Shown here: one piece after another, positions 10,388 through 20,436 of the stretch
Layout of the letters: every line of letters starts with the position of its first letter
Numbering within the stretch: position 1 is the stretch's first letter
Assembly: GCF_947568225.1 (NCBI RefSeq)
Contig: NZ_CANOOQ010000001.1
Location: forward strand, 1 to 64,000
DNA length: 64,000 nucleotides
Direction: 5' to 3'
From: Faecalispora anaeroviscerum
GTDB taxonomy: Bacteria > Bacillota > Clostridia > Oscillospirales > Acutalibacteraceae
Translations under genes and position numbers: made by a program
The notes under the pieces: model-generated
The model's input: the letters and a program-made list of their open reading frames with translations, nothing else
Told to the model about the DNA's origin: nothing
Databases searched by the model: none

Positions 10388-10741
10388 ATGGAAGATATGA
10401 TCGGCAGAATTCTGGTGGCATTTTTCGCGGTGGTGGGCCTAACGGAGCTGTGCCGTTTTGTATTGTTCTGGCTGACCCGCCCGGGCTGGGAAGAAAAAAT
10501 CACGGTTTTGGTGTGCGTTTCGGGCAACGACAGCAGGGTGGAATACCGGCTGCGCGGAGCGCTTGAGCGGCTGCGCTGGTTGCGGCATACCGGGCACAGA
10601 GAGCTAATTTGTGTGGACTGCGGGATGGACAGCGAAACAAGAGCAATCTGCGAAGCGTTTGCCCTTGCGAACCCGAGCGTTCGGCTGTGCATGGCGGCAG
10701 ATCTGCCAGAAACATTGGGCGGCGAGTTTGCAAATACATAG
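10388..10741 (+). CDS. small membrane-anchored protein of unknown function
   Basis: The product is 117 residues. Residues 7-28 form one hydrophobic segment, followed by a soluble domain of about 85 residues with a GHRELICVDCGMDSETRAIC stretch. I do not recognise the family; the pattern of beta strand followed by DCG is faintly reminiscent of a nucleotide-sugar-binding fold but that is only an impression. GAGGTGA lies 7 bases before the ATG. It ends 49 bases before recD2 and probably shares its transcript. Confidence 0.7.
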   Translation: MEDMIGRILVAFFAVVGLTELCRFVLFWLTRPGWEEKITVLVCVSGNDSRVEYRLRGALERLRWLRHTGHRELICVDCGMDSETRAICEAFALANPSVRLCMAADLPETLGGEFANT

Positions 10742-10790
10742 AAAAAGAGGTATACTGAAACCAATAGGAAACACAGCCGAGGATGGGAAT

Positions 10791-13007
10791 ATGCAGGAAA
10801 AACAATTGCTGGAACTGACTGGCACGGTGGAAGAAATTGTCTTTAGCAACGAAAATAACGGGTATAAAATCCTGGAGCTGAAAGCAGGGGAGGAGCTGAT
10901 CACGGTGGTCGGCACCCTCCCTTGGGTCGGTTGCGGGGAAGAGCTGCGCGTGATCGGTACGTGGATTCACCACCCGAGCTTCGGTCAGCAGTTTAAGGCG
11001 GAAGCATTTGAGCGTTTCGCGCCTAAAACAGCAGATGCCATCCTGCGGTATTTGTCCTCCGGCGCGATTAAGGGGATCGGCCCGGCCACGGCGACGCGTC
11101 TGGTGGAGGCTTTCGGCGAGCACACGCTTGAGGTGATGGAAAATGAGCCGGAGCGTCTTTCGTCCATCAAAGGGCTTACGCGTGCCAAGGCGGAAAAAAT
11201 CGCGCAGGAATTCCAGCGTATCTACGGTATCCGCGAAATTATGCTGTACCTCGGCGGGTTCGGTATCACACCGGAAGAGGCTTTGAGAGTCTGGAAGCAG
11301 TACGGTCCTTCCTCCGCTGAGCTGATCCGCACCGATCCGTTTCTGCTGTGCGCCGACGGCATCGACATTGATTTTGGGCGCGCCGATCTCATCGCGGAAT
11401 CCACGAGTGTGGAGCAGGACGATTTTTCGCGTCTGCGCGCGGGGCTCCACTACGTGCTGCGGCACAATACCAACAACGGCCACACCTGCCTGCCGGCGGA
11501 CAAGCTGATCCCTGCCGCCGCGCGCATGCTGGGCGTGGAGCCGGAGCTGGTTTCCTCTGTTCTCAACGAATTAAAGGAAGAGCATGTGCTGATTCCGCAG
11601 CTGTTGGGCGAGCGGGAGTTCCTTTTTCTGCCGCGCTATTATCAGTCTGAGGTCTACTGCGCGGGGCGGCTGCTGATGCTGCTGCGCTATCCGGCGCAGT
11701 CGCTGCGGAATATCGACGGATACCTTACAGCGGTGGAGGAACGCCTTGGCATCCGGTATGCCGAGGGACAAAAGCAGGCGGTCAGAGAAGCGCTTGAAAA
11801 AGGAATGCTGATTTTAACCGGCGGTCCCGGCACCGGAAAAACGACGGCTCTCAATGCTATCATCTCCATTCTGGAGGAGCAGGGCGAAAAAGTGCTGCTT
11901 GCGGCGCCCACCGGGCGGGCCGCGAAACGAATGTCTGAAGTGACGGGCAAAGAGGCGAAAACCATTCACCGCATGCTTCAGGTGGAGTGGAACGACCGAG
12001 ATACGCCCACCTTTGTGCGCAACGAAAAAAATCTGCTGGAGTGCGACGCACTGGTGCTGGACGAGCTTTCCATGGTAGATGTTCAGCTGTTCGAAAGCGT
12101 GCTGCACGCGCTCCCGCTCGGATGCCGGTTGATTTTGGTGGGCGACTGCGATCAGCTGCCGTCTGTCGGGGCGGGCAACGTGCTGGGCGATTTGATCCGC
12201 TGCGGCAAATTTCCCGTGGTGCAGCTGCAAGAGGTGTTCCGCCAGTCGATGAACAGCCTGATTGTCCGCAATGCGCACCGTGTAGTGGCAGGAGAAATGC
12301 CCGAGCTGCATGACCGCACCGGGGACTTTTTCTTTCTCCCGTTGCGGCAGGCCGACCGTATTGCAGATACGGTTGTGGGGCTGTGTACCGAGCGCTTGCC
12401 CCGCACCTATGGCTATGACCCCACGGCAGATATTCAAGTGCTTTGCCCCGGCAAGCGCGGTGCGGTGGGAACGGAGGAAATGAACCGCCGCCTGCAGCAG
12501 ACGTTAAATCCACCCGCGCCGGAGAAGCGCGAGATTACAGTCAACGGGACGACGCTGCGCATGGGCGATAAGGTGATGCAGGTTCGCAACGACTACAATC
12601 TGACTTGGATGCGGCCCGACGGGAGTTCCGGCGAGGGCGTGTACAATGGCGACGTCGGAACTCTGCTCGAAATTGACAAGCGCGGCGGTACGCTCACAGT
12701 GCAGATGGATGACCGCTACGTGCTTTACCCGCTGGAGAGCGCGGGAGAGTTGGATCTGGCGTATGCCATGACGGTTCACAAAAGCCAGGGCAATGAATTT
12801 CAGGCGGTGGTGATTCCGCTGTATACCGGGCCGTCGCAGCTCAATTACCGCAATTTGCTTTATACAGCCATTACCCGTGCCAAATCGCTTTTGATTTTAG
12901 TGGGTATGGAGCAGGTGATCGAGGCCATGGTGAGAAATAATCGAAAAACGCTGCGCTATTCGGGGATGGGCTGGTTCCTGTCGGAGGAAAGCGTGCATGA
13001 AATTTAA
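10791..13007 (+). CDS. recD2: RecD2-type ATP-dependent DNA helicase
   Basis: RecD2 is a superfamily 1B 5'-3' helicase found in bacteria without RecBC and linked to replication fork and repair work. The 738-residue product has an N-terminal OB-like region, helix-hairpin-helix segments around residues 95-160 (SSGAIKGIGPATATRLVEAF, SIKGLTRAKAEKIA), the Walker A motif LTGGPGTGKTTALN, the DEAD-box-like LDELSMVD and the C-terminal motif AMTVHKSQGNEF. The start at 10791 follows GAGGATGGG; an upstream in-frame start at 10611 would overlap the preceding gene. It overlaps comF by 11 bases, which implies translational coupling. Confidence 0.93.
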   Translation: MQEKQLLELTGTVEEIVFSNENNGYKILELKAGEELITVVGTLPWVGCGEELRVIGTWIHHPSFGQQFKAEAFERFAPKTADAILRYLSSGAIKGIGPATATRLVEAFGEHTLEVMENEPERLSSIKGLTRAKAEKIAQEFQRIYGIREIMLYLGGFGITPEEALRVWKQYGPSSAELIRTDPFLLCADGIDIDFGRADLIAESTSVEQDDFSRLRAGLHYVLRHNTNNGHTCLPADKLIPAAARMLGVEPELVSSVLNELKEEHVLIPQLLGEREFLFLPRYYQSEVYCAGRLLMLLRYPAQSLRNIDGYLTAVEERLGIRYAEGQKQAVREALEKGMLILTGGPGTGKTTALNAIISILEEQGEKVLLAAPTGRAAKRMSEVTGKEAKTIHRMLQVEWNDRDTPTFVRNEKNLLECDALVLDELSMVDVQLFESVLHALPLGCRLILVGDCDQLPSVGAGNVLGDLIRCGKFPVVQLQEVFRQSMNSLIVRNAHRVVAGEMPELHDRTGDFFFLPLRQADRIADTVVGLCTERLPRTYGYDPTADIQVLCPGKRGAVGTEEMNRRLQQTLNPPAPEKREITVNGTTLRMGDKVMQVRNDYNLTWMRPDGSSGEGVYNGDVGTLLEIDKRGGTLTVQMDDRYVLYPLESAGELDLAYAMTVHKSQGNEFQAVVIPLYTGPSQLNYRNLLYTAITRAKSLLILVGMEQVIEAMVRNNRKTLRYSGMGWFLSEESVHEI

Positions 13008-13686
13008 AAATCTGTGGAACGGTGTTTTGGAATTTTTTTATCCGCCGCGCTGCCTGTTTTGCCGAAAAATTGTACAGCCTGGGCGTAAATGCTGCGAGGC
13101 CTGCGAGAAGGCACTTCTGCCCGCAAATTGGAGTGCCCGCATGATCGAGCCGCAAACTGGGAAGACTTTTGTTTGCGCGGCTCCAGACGAATACGATGGC
13201 CGACTGCGTAAGGCGATGCTGGATTTCAAATTTCACAACACGCCCCAAAATGCGCGTTTTTTTGCCCAAAGAATGTTTTCTCAGCTGCGGCAGAGCTCGT
13301 TTCTCACCGATGCGGATTTTGTCGCCTGTGTGCCGCTGTCAACGGACAGACTCCGGCAGCGCGGCTATAACCAATCGGAACTGATTGCCCGCGAGCTGTC
13401 CGCGTTGACTGGGCTTCCATATTACACTGTGCTGGAAAAGCATGTGGAAAACCACGAGCAGCATCGGCTGCACAAAAAAGATCGCCGTGAAAATGTGCGG
13501 GGCGTGTACCGTATCGTTCCGGGAGCGCAGATCGAGAACCGGCGCATTTTGCTGGTGGATGACATTCTAACAACGGGCGCAACGCTCGGCGAATGCGCCG
13601 CGGTGCTGTATGCCGCCGGTGCAAAAGAGGTGCTTTGCACTGCGGCGTGCCGTGTTCCTATTGGACAGGAATCCTTTCCCTGTTGA
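12997..13686 (+). CDS. comF: ComF family protein (phosphoribosyltransferase-like)
   Basis: ComF proteins take part in DNA uptake or its processing during competence; the biochemical role is not settled. The 229-residue product has an N-terminal zinc finger (CLFC followed by CCEAC) and a C-terminal type I phosphoribosyltransferase domain with the PRPP loop LLVDDILTTGATL. It overlaps the end of recD2, so the two are probably co-translated. Confidence 0.92.
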   Translation: MKFKNLWNGVLEFFYPPRCLFCRKIVQPGRKCCEACEKALLPANWSARMIEPQTGKTFVCAAPDEYDGRLRKAMLDFKFHNTPQNARFFAQRMFSQLRQSSFLTDADFVACVPLSTDRLRQRGYNQSELIARELSALTGLPYYTVLEKHVENHEQHRLHKKDRRENVRGVYRIVPGAQIENRRILLVDDILTTGATLGECAAVLYAAGAKEVLCTAACRVPIGQESFPC

Positions 13687-13785
13687 AAAAAGGGGCAAAA
13701 TGCTTTATAATAATATATTAAATGTGGCTTTATGCGGGCAATTCAGCCCGCGGCCAAAATGGAATAAAGGCAGGTGACCCGCACG

Positions 13786-14811
13786 GTGCTTGGAACAGAT
13801 ATTGCAATTGATCTCGGAACTTCGTCGATAAAAATATATTTGGATGGCAAGGGAATCATTCTAAATGAACCATCCGTTGTGGCATATGAGCAGGACACAG
13901 AAAATATTGTGGCCATTGGGCATGAGGCCTACGCCATGGTGGGGCGCACTTCTTCAAAAATAGCGGTGGTGCATCCGCTGTGCAACGGGGTTATTTCTGA
14001 TTTTGCGCTGGCACAGTATGTGATTCAGCACTATTTAAAGCAGATTAGCGGTAGCAAGGTGATTATGCCCCGGGTGGTCGTCAGCGTCCCCTGCGGCATC
14101 ACTGAGGTGGAAAAGCGCGCGGTGGTCGATGCGATCAGCGCATCGGGCGTACGCAAAATCTGCCTGATTGAAGAGCCGGTCGCGGCTGCGCTCGGCGCCG
14201 GGGTCGACATTTCTGTCCCGCACGGCTGCTTTGTGATCGATATTGGCGGCGGCACTACAGATATGGGCGTGATTTCGCTCAGCGGCGTCGCGATTGCCCG
14301 TTCCATCAAGGTGGCGGGTGATGCTTTTGACGAAGCGATTATCAAGCTTGTGCGTCGTAAGCATAACCTGCTGATTGGCACCCGCATGGCGGAGGAAGCC
14401 AAAATGGCGATTGGCTGTGTGTACCCGCGCAAAGAGGTGGTAACGTACCGCGTCAAAGGGCGCAACATGCTCACCGGGCTCCCCCAGTGGGCAGACATTA
14501 GTTGCGACGATGTGCTCGAGGCTCTGCTGGAGCCCGCGATGCAGATTATCCGCACCGCGCAGGAGGTTCTGGAGAAAACACCACCTGAGCTGATGGGTGA
14601 CATCGACACCGACGGGATTATTCTCACCGGCGGTTCCGCGTTGCTTTACGGTTTTGATACGTTGATCAGCAAGAAAACGAAGATGAAGGTCTTTGTGCCG
14701 GAAGCTCCCGAAAACTGTGTAGCGATGGGTGCCGGCAAAGCGATTTCGTTTATTGATGATATGGAGAATAAAAGTTATGGCGTGCTGAATCCTTTGAGCG
14801 CGGCGTATTAA
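13786..14811 (+). CDS. MreB/Mbl-like rod shape-determining protein
   Basis: MreB-family actins polymerise under the membrane and guide side-wall synthesis. The product is 341 residues, the normal length. Actin-fold motifs are IDLGTSSIKIYLDGKG (phosphate 1), FVIDIGGGTTDMGV (phosphate 2) and GIILTGGSALLYG (adenosine). I chose the GTG at 13786 because AGGTGA lies 8 bases upstream; a GTG at 13774 overlaps that site. No mreC or mreD is adjacent, so it may be a second paralogue such as an Mbl or MreBH. Confidence 0.9.
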   Translation: MLGTDIAIDLGTSSIKIYLDGKGIILNEPSVVAYEQDTENIVAIGHEAYAMVGRTSSKIAVVHPLCNGVISDFALAQYVIQHYLKQISGSKVIMPRVVVSVPCGITEVEKRAVVDAISASGVRKICLIEEPVAAALGAGVDISVPHGCFVIDIGGGTTDMGVISLSGVAIARSIKVAGDAFDEAIIKLVRRKHNLLIGTRMAEEAKMAIGCVYPRKEVVTYRVKGRNMLTGLPQWADISCDDVLEALLEPAMQIIRTAQEVLEKTPPELMGDIDTDGIILTGGSALLYGFDTLISKKTKMKVFVPEAPENCVAMGAGKAISFIDDMENKSYGVLNPLSAAY

Positions 14812-14821
14812 AATAGAGCAT

Positions 14822-14864
14822 GAACAGAGCAATACTGGTGGAGATAGCCGGTATTGCTCTGTTC
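14822..14864 (+). terminator. hairpin after the MreB-like gene
   Basis: A 17-bp stem (14822-14838 with 14848-14864) follows the stop codon. It lacks a T tract, so termination strength is uncertain. Confidence 0.45.
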
Positions 14865-14928
14865 GTTATACCGCTTTGAAAGCGCAGGAACATAGGGATT
14901 ATTTGAAATGTGAGAAGAGGGGAAACAA

Positions 14929-15585
14929 ATGGAAATAACCGAACCGAAATCGGCAAAGGAGCTTTTGCAGATAGAGGATTTTTCCTCTTACGTTTTGCAC
15001 TATCTGGCGGAGGAAACGCCACTTACCGCAGTACGATGCGGCGGAGTACAGGCGGAGGGCAATGATTTTTCTGGTCTGGATCTGCGAGCCAGCGTGGTGG
15101 AAACCAGTGTGTTTCGTAATTGCAGCTTTGAAAATGCTTCGTTTACCGACGTTATTTTTCAATCCTGCGATTTTTCAAACAGTGATTTCAGCGGTGCGTT
15201 TTTTGAGCGCTGCCGCTGGAGTAACTGCAAGTGTGTCGGCGGGAATCTGCGCGGTTCCGTATTACGGCAGACTGTTTTTCAGCAGACGCTGCTTTCTTAT
15301 TCCTGCCTGGATCAGGCCAGAATCACGGATGTGCTATTCCACCTGGTGGATTTTACCGAAGGCTCTTTATCGGAGGCGAAGCTGAGGAATTTTTCCGTCA
15401 CAGAATCCAGGCTGATCAAAAATAATTTTTTCTGTACGCTGTTGGCCGGTGTGAATTTCACTACGGATGAGCTGGCCGGGCCGGTTGTGTCGTCTACGGC
15501 CGAGGAGCTGAAAGGCGCGGTGATCACCCCGTTTCAGGCGGCGGATCTCATTGGCCTTTGGGGGATTGTGGTGGACCGGCGCTGA
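14929..15585 (+). CDS. pentapeptide-repeat protein
   Basis: The 218-residue product has about 22 tandem pentapeptides of the A(D/N)LXX type between residues 45 and 170 (for example NCSFENASFTDVIFQSCDFS). Such repeats form a right-handed quadrilateral beta helix. Some relatives (Qnr, MfpA) mimic DNA and protect gyrase, but nothing here proves that role. AAGAGGGGAAACAA precedes the ATG. It stands alone between a hairpin and a bidirectional terminator. Confidence 0.85.
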   Translation: MEITEPKSAKELLQIEDFSSYVLHYLAEETPLTAVRCGGVQAEGNDFSGLDLRASVVETSVFRNCSFENASFTDVIFQSCDFSNSDFSGAFFERCRWSNCKCVGGNLRGSVLRQTVFQQTLLSYSCLDQARITDVLFHLVDFTEGSLSEAKLRNFSVTESRLIKNNFFCTLLAGVNFTTDELAGPVVSSTAEELKGAVITPFQAADLIGLWGIVVDRR

Positions 15586-15610
15586 ATACGTTTTACCCTT
15601 TTATTTTAAA

Positions 15611-15660
15611 GGAGTGGGAGCGTTTTCGTGTAAATCACGAAAACGCTCCCACTCCTTTTT
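15611..15660. terminator. bidirectional terminator between convergent genes
   Basis: A perfect 20-bp stem (15611-15630 with 15636-15655) and a 5-base loop are flanked by A-rich and T-rich sequence. It can serve both the pentapeptide gene and the convergent secreted-protein gene. Confidence 0.93.
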
Positions 15661-15700
15661 CGTATATCGAGTTGCTTTCGGGGGAAGCTTTGGTCTCCAT

Positions 15701-17830
15701 TTAGTTCGAGAAGATCGACTGAATGGCCTGACCTATCTTGATAAAGATATTCCGGATTCTGGTCAGAACATTGCCCTTGTCGCTTTCCTGCTCCAGATCG
15801 GCCGTTTTGTCTTTGTCATCGTCTACGCTGATCTCTTCCGTGCGCAGTACAATCTGAATGCTCTGCGGAGTTCCATTTTGGGACGAGGTGAAGGAAATAG
15901 GTTTTGCCTGTGAATCCAGATTCAGCAGATTATTGTCCTTCTCGTATTTATCCAGCTCCTTGTTTACCGCCTTGTCGATGGTGTCGCTGGCCTTGCGGAT
16001 GGTACCTGTTTTATTGAGTCCCTCCAGGCTTTTCTGCAGGACGGAGATAGAGCCGCTCAAGGTTTTCTGCGCCGCGGTATCCAACTGGCCGCCGCTGGTC
16101 TGCATCAGGGACTTCAGCGAGGTTAAAAAGCTATTCGCGCTGTTCAGGCCGCTCGTCAAACTGTTTGTCAGGGTTTCCAGGTCCTTCAGAGTGTTGACTG
16201 AACCCTCCTTGTAGTGGTTCATCGTTGTATTCAGAATTTCAATATCTGAAACGGCCTGATAACAGGCGTCGAGCATGCTCTGAAGATCCGATGCAATCTT
16301 GCGGGAGTTTTTCAGTGCTTTTTCGGTGTCCTCCTGTCCGTCCTCCAGAAGATCCAGATAATCGTTCAGCTCGCTCAGCAGGTCGGCACCGTTTCCGGTC
16401 AGGCTGCTGCCATGGCTTGCCATTTTGTCCAGATAGGTGGACATGCTGGTTAGCGCGGTAATCAGGTTATTCAGGCTGCTGATGGTTTCTCCCGTAGCCT
16501 TGCTGATGGAAATCACGGCGCCGGAGGTTGCATCGGTAGGCGTTTGGCTTCCAATATAGTTCAGCGTATCTGTCAATTTTTTTGTTTCAGTCTGTAAAGT
16601 GGCAATATATTTCTGCAGCTGTTTGTTTAGAAGAGGCAGCGATCCCAAATCCGTCTGCACGTTCTTCAGGTCACTGGCCAGCTCTGTGTTGATCCGGCGG
16701 CTGTCGTCCGTTTCGTCCTCCCAGTCGTCCATTTTGTCCAGCAGGTCCTTCAAGTCGTCTCTCAGTACGCCGACATGGCTCGAAAGGGAGGAAAGATCCC
16801 CCTTAGTGCCGGAGACCGTGTTTACCAGTGCGTTGACATCGGCGTTGATATCCTGAATCATCTGCTGGCCCTCACGCATATGAGGTACCATTGCGGCGGT
16901 CTGCTCGGATATTTTCGACAGGCCGGCGAGAGCGCCGTCCGCGTTCTGATATACGCTGCTTTTATTGGAGGAAATGTATGCACGGGTTTGGTCCGCTGAA
17001 TTCAGGCCGGAGATCAGCTGTGAAATTCCACCCGTCATGCCCTCCAAACTGGACAGCACCGCGTCCGTGCTGTTGTTAATGGAATCCAGAGAGTCCTTGA
17101 TGGTATCCTTATCCTCTTTCAGCTCCTTAATGTCCTTGAGCTGATCCAGCGTGCCGGGGACCATCATCATTACCACGCCAATAGTCTCGAATTTTTTTGT
17201 TCCGACGCGAATGGTGTATTCCTTTTCCTCGCCCGGCAGGCCGGCAAACAGAACAAATTGATAGTCGCCGATCGATTGCTGCTGCGCTCCGGGGGCCTCT
17301 ACGCTCAGGGTATCCTCCATTTTAAATGCGGTGCCTAGCTGCAGCAGCATATTGTTTTTGTAATACTCACTGGCATTTTTGTTCGGTGTTGCCTTAATAT
17401 CAATTTCCACCGTGCCGGAAACCCCCGCCAGCTTGTCGGCCGCCGTGGGAACGCCGTTCCATTTGTAAGAAACATCGAATGTCCACGGGAGGGTGATGGA
17501 ATTCTTTTGGAGTGTGCCCTGATAGTAAAAGCGCGAGCTTCCTTTTGGCAGGTTCCATGTTACGGAATTTCCGTTTTGTACCGGCTTTGTATTGTCGGAC
17601 ATATTAATCAGGCCGGAATAGGAACCGTAGTCGGTAAAGCTGGTAAGACCGTTCAAATTGCAGCCCTTTACCACGTTTGTCTGGCTGACCTTTCCGTAAT
17701 GATCCAGATTGACATACAGAGCCTCGTCAACAGTGACCGTAGGAGCTGCTGCCCCGGCTGGCACCTGTACGGCAGAAAGCAGCAGTGCCGCGCAGAGAAG
17801 ACCCGACATCAGTTTATACATTTGTTTCAT
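15701..17830 (-). CDS. secreted coiled-coil protein partnered with an MMPL transporter
   Basis: The 709-residue product begins with a signal peptide (residues 1-28, ending VPAGAAAP). Residues about 30-225 form a beta-rich domain. Residues about 230-630 are long coiled-coil segments with many LDSINNS- and LSSLEGM-like heptads. The end is amphipathic. Proteins of this plan often sit beside MMPL transporters in Firmicutes and may form an extracellular extension of the pump; the exact job is unknown. The gene overlaps the upstream transporter gene by 17 bases, so the two are translationally coupled. Confidence 0.8.
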   Translation of the reverse strand: MKQMYKLMSGLLCAALLLSAVQVPAGAAAPTVTVDEALYVNLDHYGKVSQTNVVKGCNLNGLTSFTDYGSYSGLINMSDNTKPVQNGNSVTWNLPKGSSRFYYQGTLQKNSITLPWTFDVSYKWNGVPTAADKLAGVSGTVEIDIKATPNKNASEYYKNNMLLQLGTAFKMEDTLSVEAPGAQQQSIGDYQFVLFAGLPGEEKEYTIRVGTKKFETIGVVMMMVPGTLDQLKDIKELKEDKDTIKDSLDSINNSTDAVLSSLEGMTGGISQLISGLNSADQTRAYISSNKSSVYQNADGALAGLSKISEQTAAMVPHMREGQQMIQDINADVNALVNTVSGTKGDLSSLSSHVGVLRDDLKDLLDKMDDWEDETDDSRRINTELASDLKNVQTDLGSLPLLNKQLQKYIATLQTETKKLTDTLNYIGSQTPTDATSGAVISISKATGETISSLNNLITALTSMSTYLDKMASHGSSLTGNGADLLSELNDYLDLLEDGQEDTEKALKNSRKIASDLQSMLDACYQAVSDIEILNTTMNHYKEGSVNTLKDLETLTNSLTSGLNSANSFLTSLKSLMQTSGGQLDTAAQKTLSGSISVLQKSLEGLNKTGTIRKASDTIDKAVNKELDKYEKDNNLLNLDSQAKPISFTSSQNGTPQSIQIVLRTEEISVDDDKDKTADLEQESDKGNVLTRIRNIFIKIGQAIQSIFSN

Positions 17831-20381
17831 GGGAATCCCCTTTCTGATCCGGATTCAAAGCAGCCGCAGCCTTTGTGCCGGAGAGCTTCTGAAGAATCCG
17901 GTTCCGTTTCTCAATCCGTTTCGCATCCGCCTTTTCCCGCAGCTGCCGCATTCTCGCGATGTGCCGGGTGATCGGCCCATCAAACACGTACAGCAGAGCG
18001 GGAAGCACCGTTACGACAAGCAGCAGGCTTAAAATGGTACCGCGTCCCAGCAGGTGGCCAATGTCGGATATCGCGCCGATGGTGGAGGTGTAGTACAGCG
18101 TGTAACCGGTCATGGTGAGAATCACGGCGGAGGTAAGCAGCGGTTCCGTCGTCATGGCAACGGCGTGGATATTCGCCTCGCGGCGATCCATCGTTTCGCG
18201 GCTTTCCAGGTAATTGTTGGTCATTAAAATCGCGTAGTCTACCGTGGCCCCCAGCTGAATACAGCTGATGATGATGTAGCCCATAAAGATCAGCTGCACG
18301 CCCGTCAGGTAGGGGAACAGCATATTGACAAACACGGCAATTTCGATGGGAATGATGACCAGAATGGCGATTAGAATGGAATGAAAGCTGAGCGTGATGA
18401 CAATGGCGACGCTCAGTAGCGACAGAAAGTCGACAAAGCTGTAGTCGCTTACAATCGTGGATTTAATATCCTGCGCGTAGGGCGTCATGCCTACTACATA
18501 AGAGCCTGTGGGGTAATATGACTGTACAAGAGCCTGAATTTCGTCGGAACATTGGAACGCAAAGCTGCTTTCCTCTTTGGAACGGACGTAGACCATCAGG
18601 CGCGCATAATTTTTGGTGTGAACTTGGCTGACGATGCTTTCCGGCAGGATTGTTTCAGGGATGCCTTGCGGCACGATATTCGCATAGGCAGTCACGCTCT
18701 TGACGTACTCCAGGTCCTCCAGCTTGTCACAGAGGGCCTTTTCCGTAACGACGGAGGTGTTCGGAACCAGCACCAGCATCAGGTTACCGCGGCCGAACTG
18801 CTGGGTGATGGCCTGATCGTCTAAGTAGACCTTTGTGCCTTGCCCGGCGCTCACGGACTGCGCGCCATAGGTGAAATCGTTCATGTCCTTGCCAATATAG
18901 GCCGGTACGGCTACAATCAGCGCCAGAGCCAGGTAAATATACCGAAAGCGGAACGAGGCTCTCGCAAATTTGTCAAGAGGGGGAATCAGCGGGCGGTGCG
19001 AGGTTTTTTCAATCAGGTTCGCCCAGCTCAGAATCAGTGAGGGCATCAGGAACAGAACGGTGATTACGCTGGTCAGGATTCCCTTGGCCAGACAAATGCC
19101 AAGGTCGAACCCAATCGAAAATTTCATTAAAGCCAGAGCGGCAAAACCAAAAAAGGTGGCCAAGCCGCATGCCAGAATCGATTTGGCCGAGCGACGAATC
19201 GCGTTTGCTACGGACTGCGTCAGGTCCAGCCCTTTCTCACGTTCCGCAGTAAACGAGCTGATGAGAAAGATGGAATAATCCATAGCGACGGCCAGCTGCA
19301 GCACGATGGCGACGCTGGCGGTGAGGAACGAAATTTCCCCCAGTATAATGTTGGTGCCCATGTTGATGATGATGGCGACGCCCATGATGAGCAGAAACAG
19401 GATCGGCAGAAACCATGAGGTTGTGGTCAGCAGAAGAATGACGAACACAATTCCGATGACGATCAGCGTGGCGCGGATCATCTCTTTATGCAGGTTTTCG
19501 CTCAGGGATTTGTTTTCAATCGCCGAGCCTGTAATATGTCCTTTGCTGCCGGTGATTTCCTGTATTTTGTCCAGCGCGTGGGAGGTCACCTTGCTGGTGT
19601 CTCCCTCGGTAAAGACAATGTCCATGACGGAGTAGCCGTCTTTGTAGTAATCCTTGATATCCTTCGCGCGAATGAATGGACTGGCTTGGTACGCCTCCGT
19701 TTTGGCATCGGCCCATACCACCGAATCCACGCCCTCCACGTTCTGAATGGCCTGCTTGTAGCTTTTGGCCTGATAGAAGGTTACATCGTCCACCATAACC
19801 CGGGCGGTGCCGGGGTAACCGAATTCCTGCTTCATCACGGCAATACCCTGTTGTGACTTTGTGTAGCTGGGCAGGTATTTTGTCAGGTCGTAGTTTACGT
19901 CTACAAACAGATAGCAGAGAACATTCAGAAAGGCGATTACTGCAAATATGATTTTAATAGACTTTCTTTTATTGATAATAAAATCGACGAAGGAGAAACT
20001 ATGAGATTTTTTCGCCCTTGAGGGTTTCTTGGGCGGCTTTGCGGGGTTGGGTGTCTGCCGTTCCTCGGCTCCCGGCGGACTTTGTTCTTCCGGGTCAGCC
20101 TGCGGCTGCGGGGGCTCCAGATTATTTGGCTGCTCAGGCGACTCTGATCCTTCTAAGTCAGCTTGGTGCTGCAGGGCCTCCGGATCTAATGGCTGCTCAG
20201 GCGACTCTGGTTCTTCCGGGTCGGCCTGCGGTCGCGGGGCGTGCAGATTATTTGGCTGCTCAGGCAACTCTGGTTCTTCTGAGTTAGCCTGCGGCTGCGG
20301 GGCCTCCAGATTAATTGTCTGATCAGGCTGCTCTTGTTCTTTCGGATTGTTTTGCGGGTCTGTTTTTTCCGGTTGTTCCAT
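17814..20381 (-). CDS. MMPL/RND-type membrane transporter
   Basis: This 855-residue protein has about 12 transmembrane segments in two halves, each with one TM, a large outer loop and five TMs. VAMDYSIFLISSF in the first half and GATVDYAILMTNNY in the second are the paired TM4 motifs of the MMPL family. Relatives export lipids, siderophores or antimicrobials. The start at 20381 is chosen because AAAGGGG precedes it. An unusual cytosolic N-terminal extension of about 140 residues is rich in Pro, Gln and Glu. A TetR-type gene lies just upstream, which is the usual control arrangement. Confidence 0.9.
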   Translation of the reverse strand: MEQPEKTDPQNNPKEQEQPDQTINLEAPQPQANSEEPELPEQPNNLHAPRPQADPEEPESPEQPLDPEALQHQADLEGSESPEQPNNLEPPQPQADPEEQSPPGAEERQTPNPAKPPKKPSRAKKSHSFSFVDFIINKRKSIKIIFAVIAFLNVLCYLFVDVNYDLTKYLPSYTKSQQGIAVMKQEFGYPGTARVMVDDVTFYQAKSYKQAIQNVEGVDSVVWADAKTEAYQASPFIRAKDIKDYYKDGYSVMDIVFTEGDTSKVTSHALDKIQEITGSKGHITGSAIENKSLSENLHKEMIRATLIVIGIVFVILLLTTTSWFLPILFLLIMGVAIIINMGTNIILGEISFLTASVAIVLQLAVAMDYSIFLISSFTAEREKGLDLTQSVANAIRRSAKSILACGLATFFGFAALALMKFSIGFDLGICLAKGILTSVITVLFLMPSLILSWANLIEKTSHRPLIPPLDKFARASFRFRYIYLALALIVAVPAYIGKDMNDFTYGAQSVSAGQGTKVYLDDQAITQQFGRGNLMLVLVPNTSVVTEKALCDKLEDLEYVKSVTAYANIVPQGIPETILPESIVSQVHTKNYARLMVYVRSKEESSFAFQCSDEIQALVQSYYPTGSYVVGMTPYAQDIKSTIVSDYSFVDFLSLLSVAIVITLSFHSILIAILVIIPIEIAVFVNMLFPYLTGVQLIFMGYIIISCIQLGATVDYAILMTNNYLESRETMDRREANIHAVAMTTEPLLTSAVILTMTGYTLYYTSTIGAISDIGHLLGRGTILSLLLVVTVLPALLYVFDGPITRHIARMRQLREKADAKRIEKRNRILQKLSGTKAAAALNPDQKGDSHETNV
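20061..20309 (-). repeat. 63-bp tandem repeat inside the MMPL gene
   Basis: Four degenerate 21-residue units (about residues 25-107, typified by ADPEEPESPEQP) are encoded in tandem. The units differ at several positions, so they are old enough to have diverged. They make a flexible acidic, proline-rich cytosolic tail. Confidence 0.85.
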
Positions 20382-20436
20382 GCGTAATGCCCCTTTCCCT
20401 TTTGTGTCAAACCACAAACTGAAACACACCAGCTAG

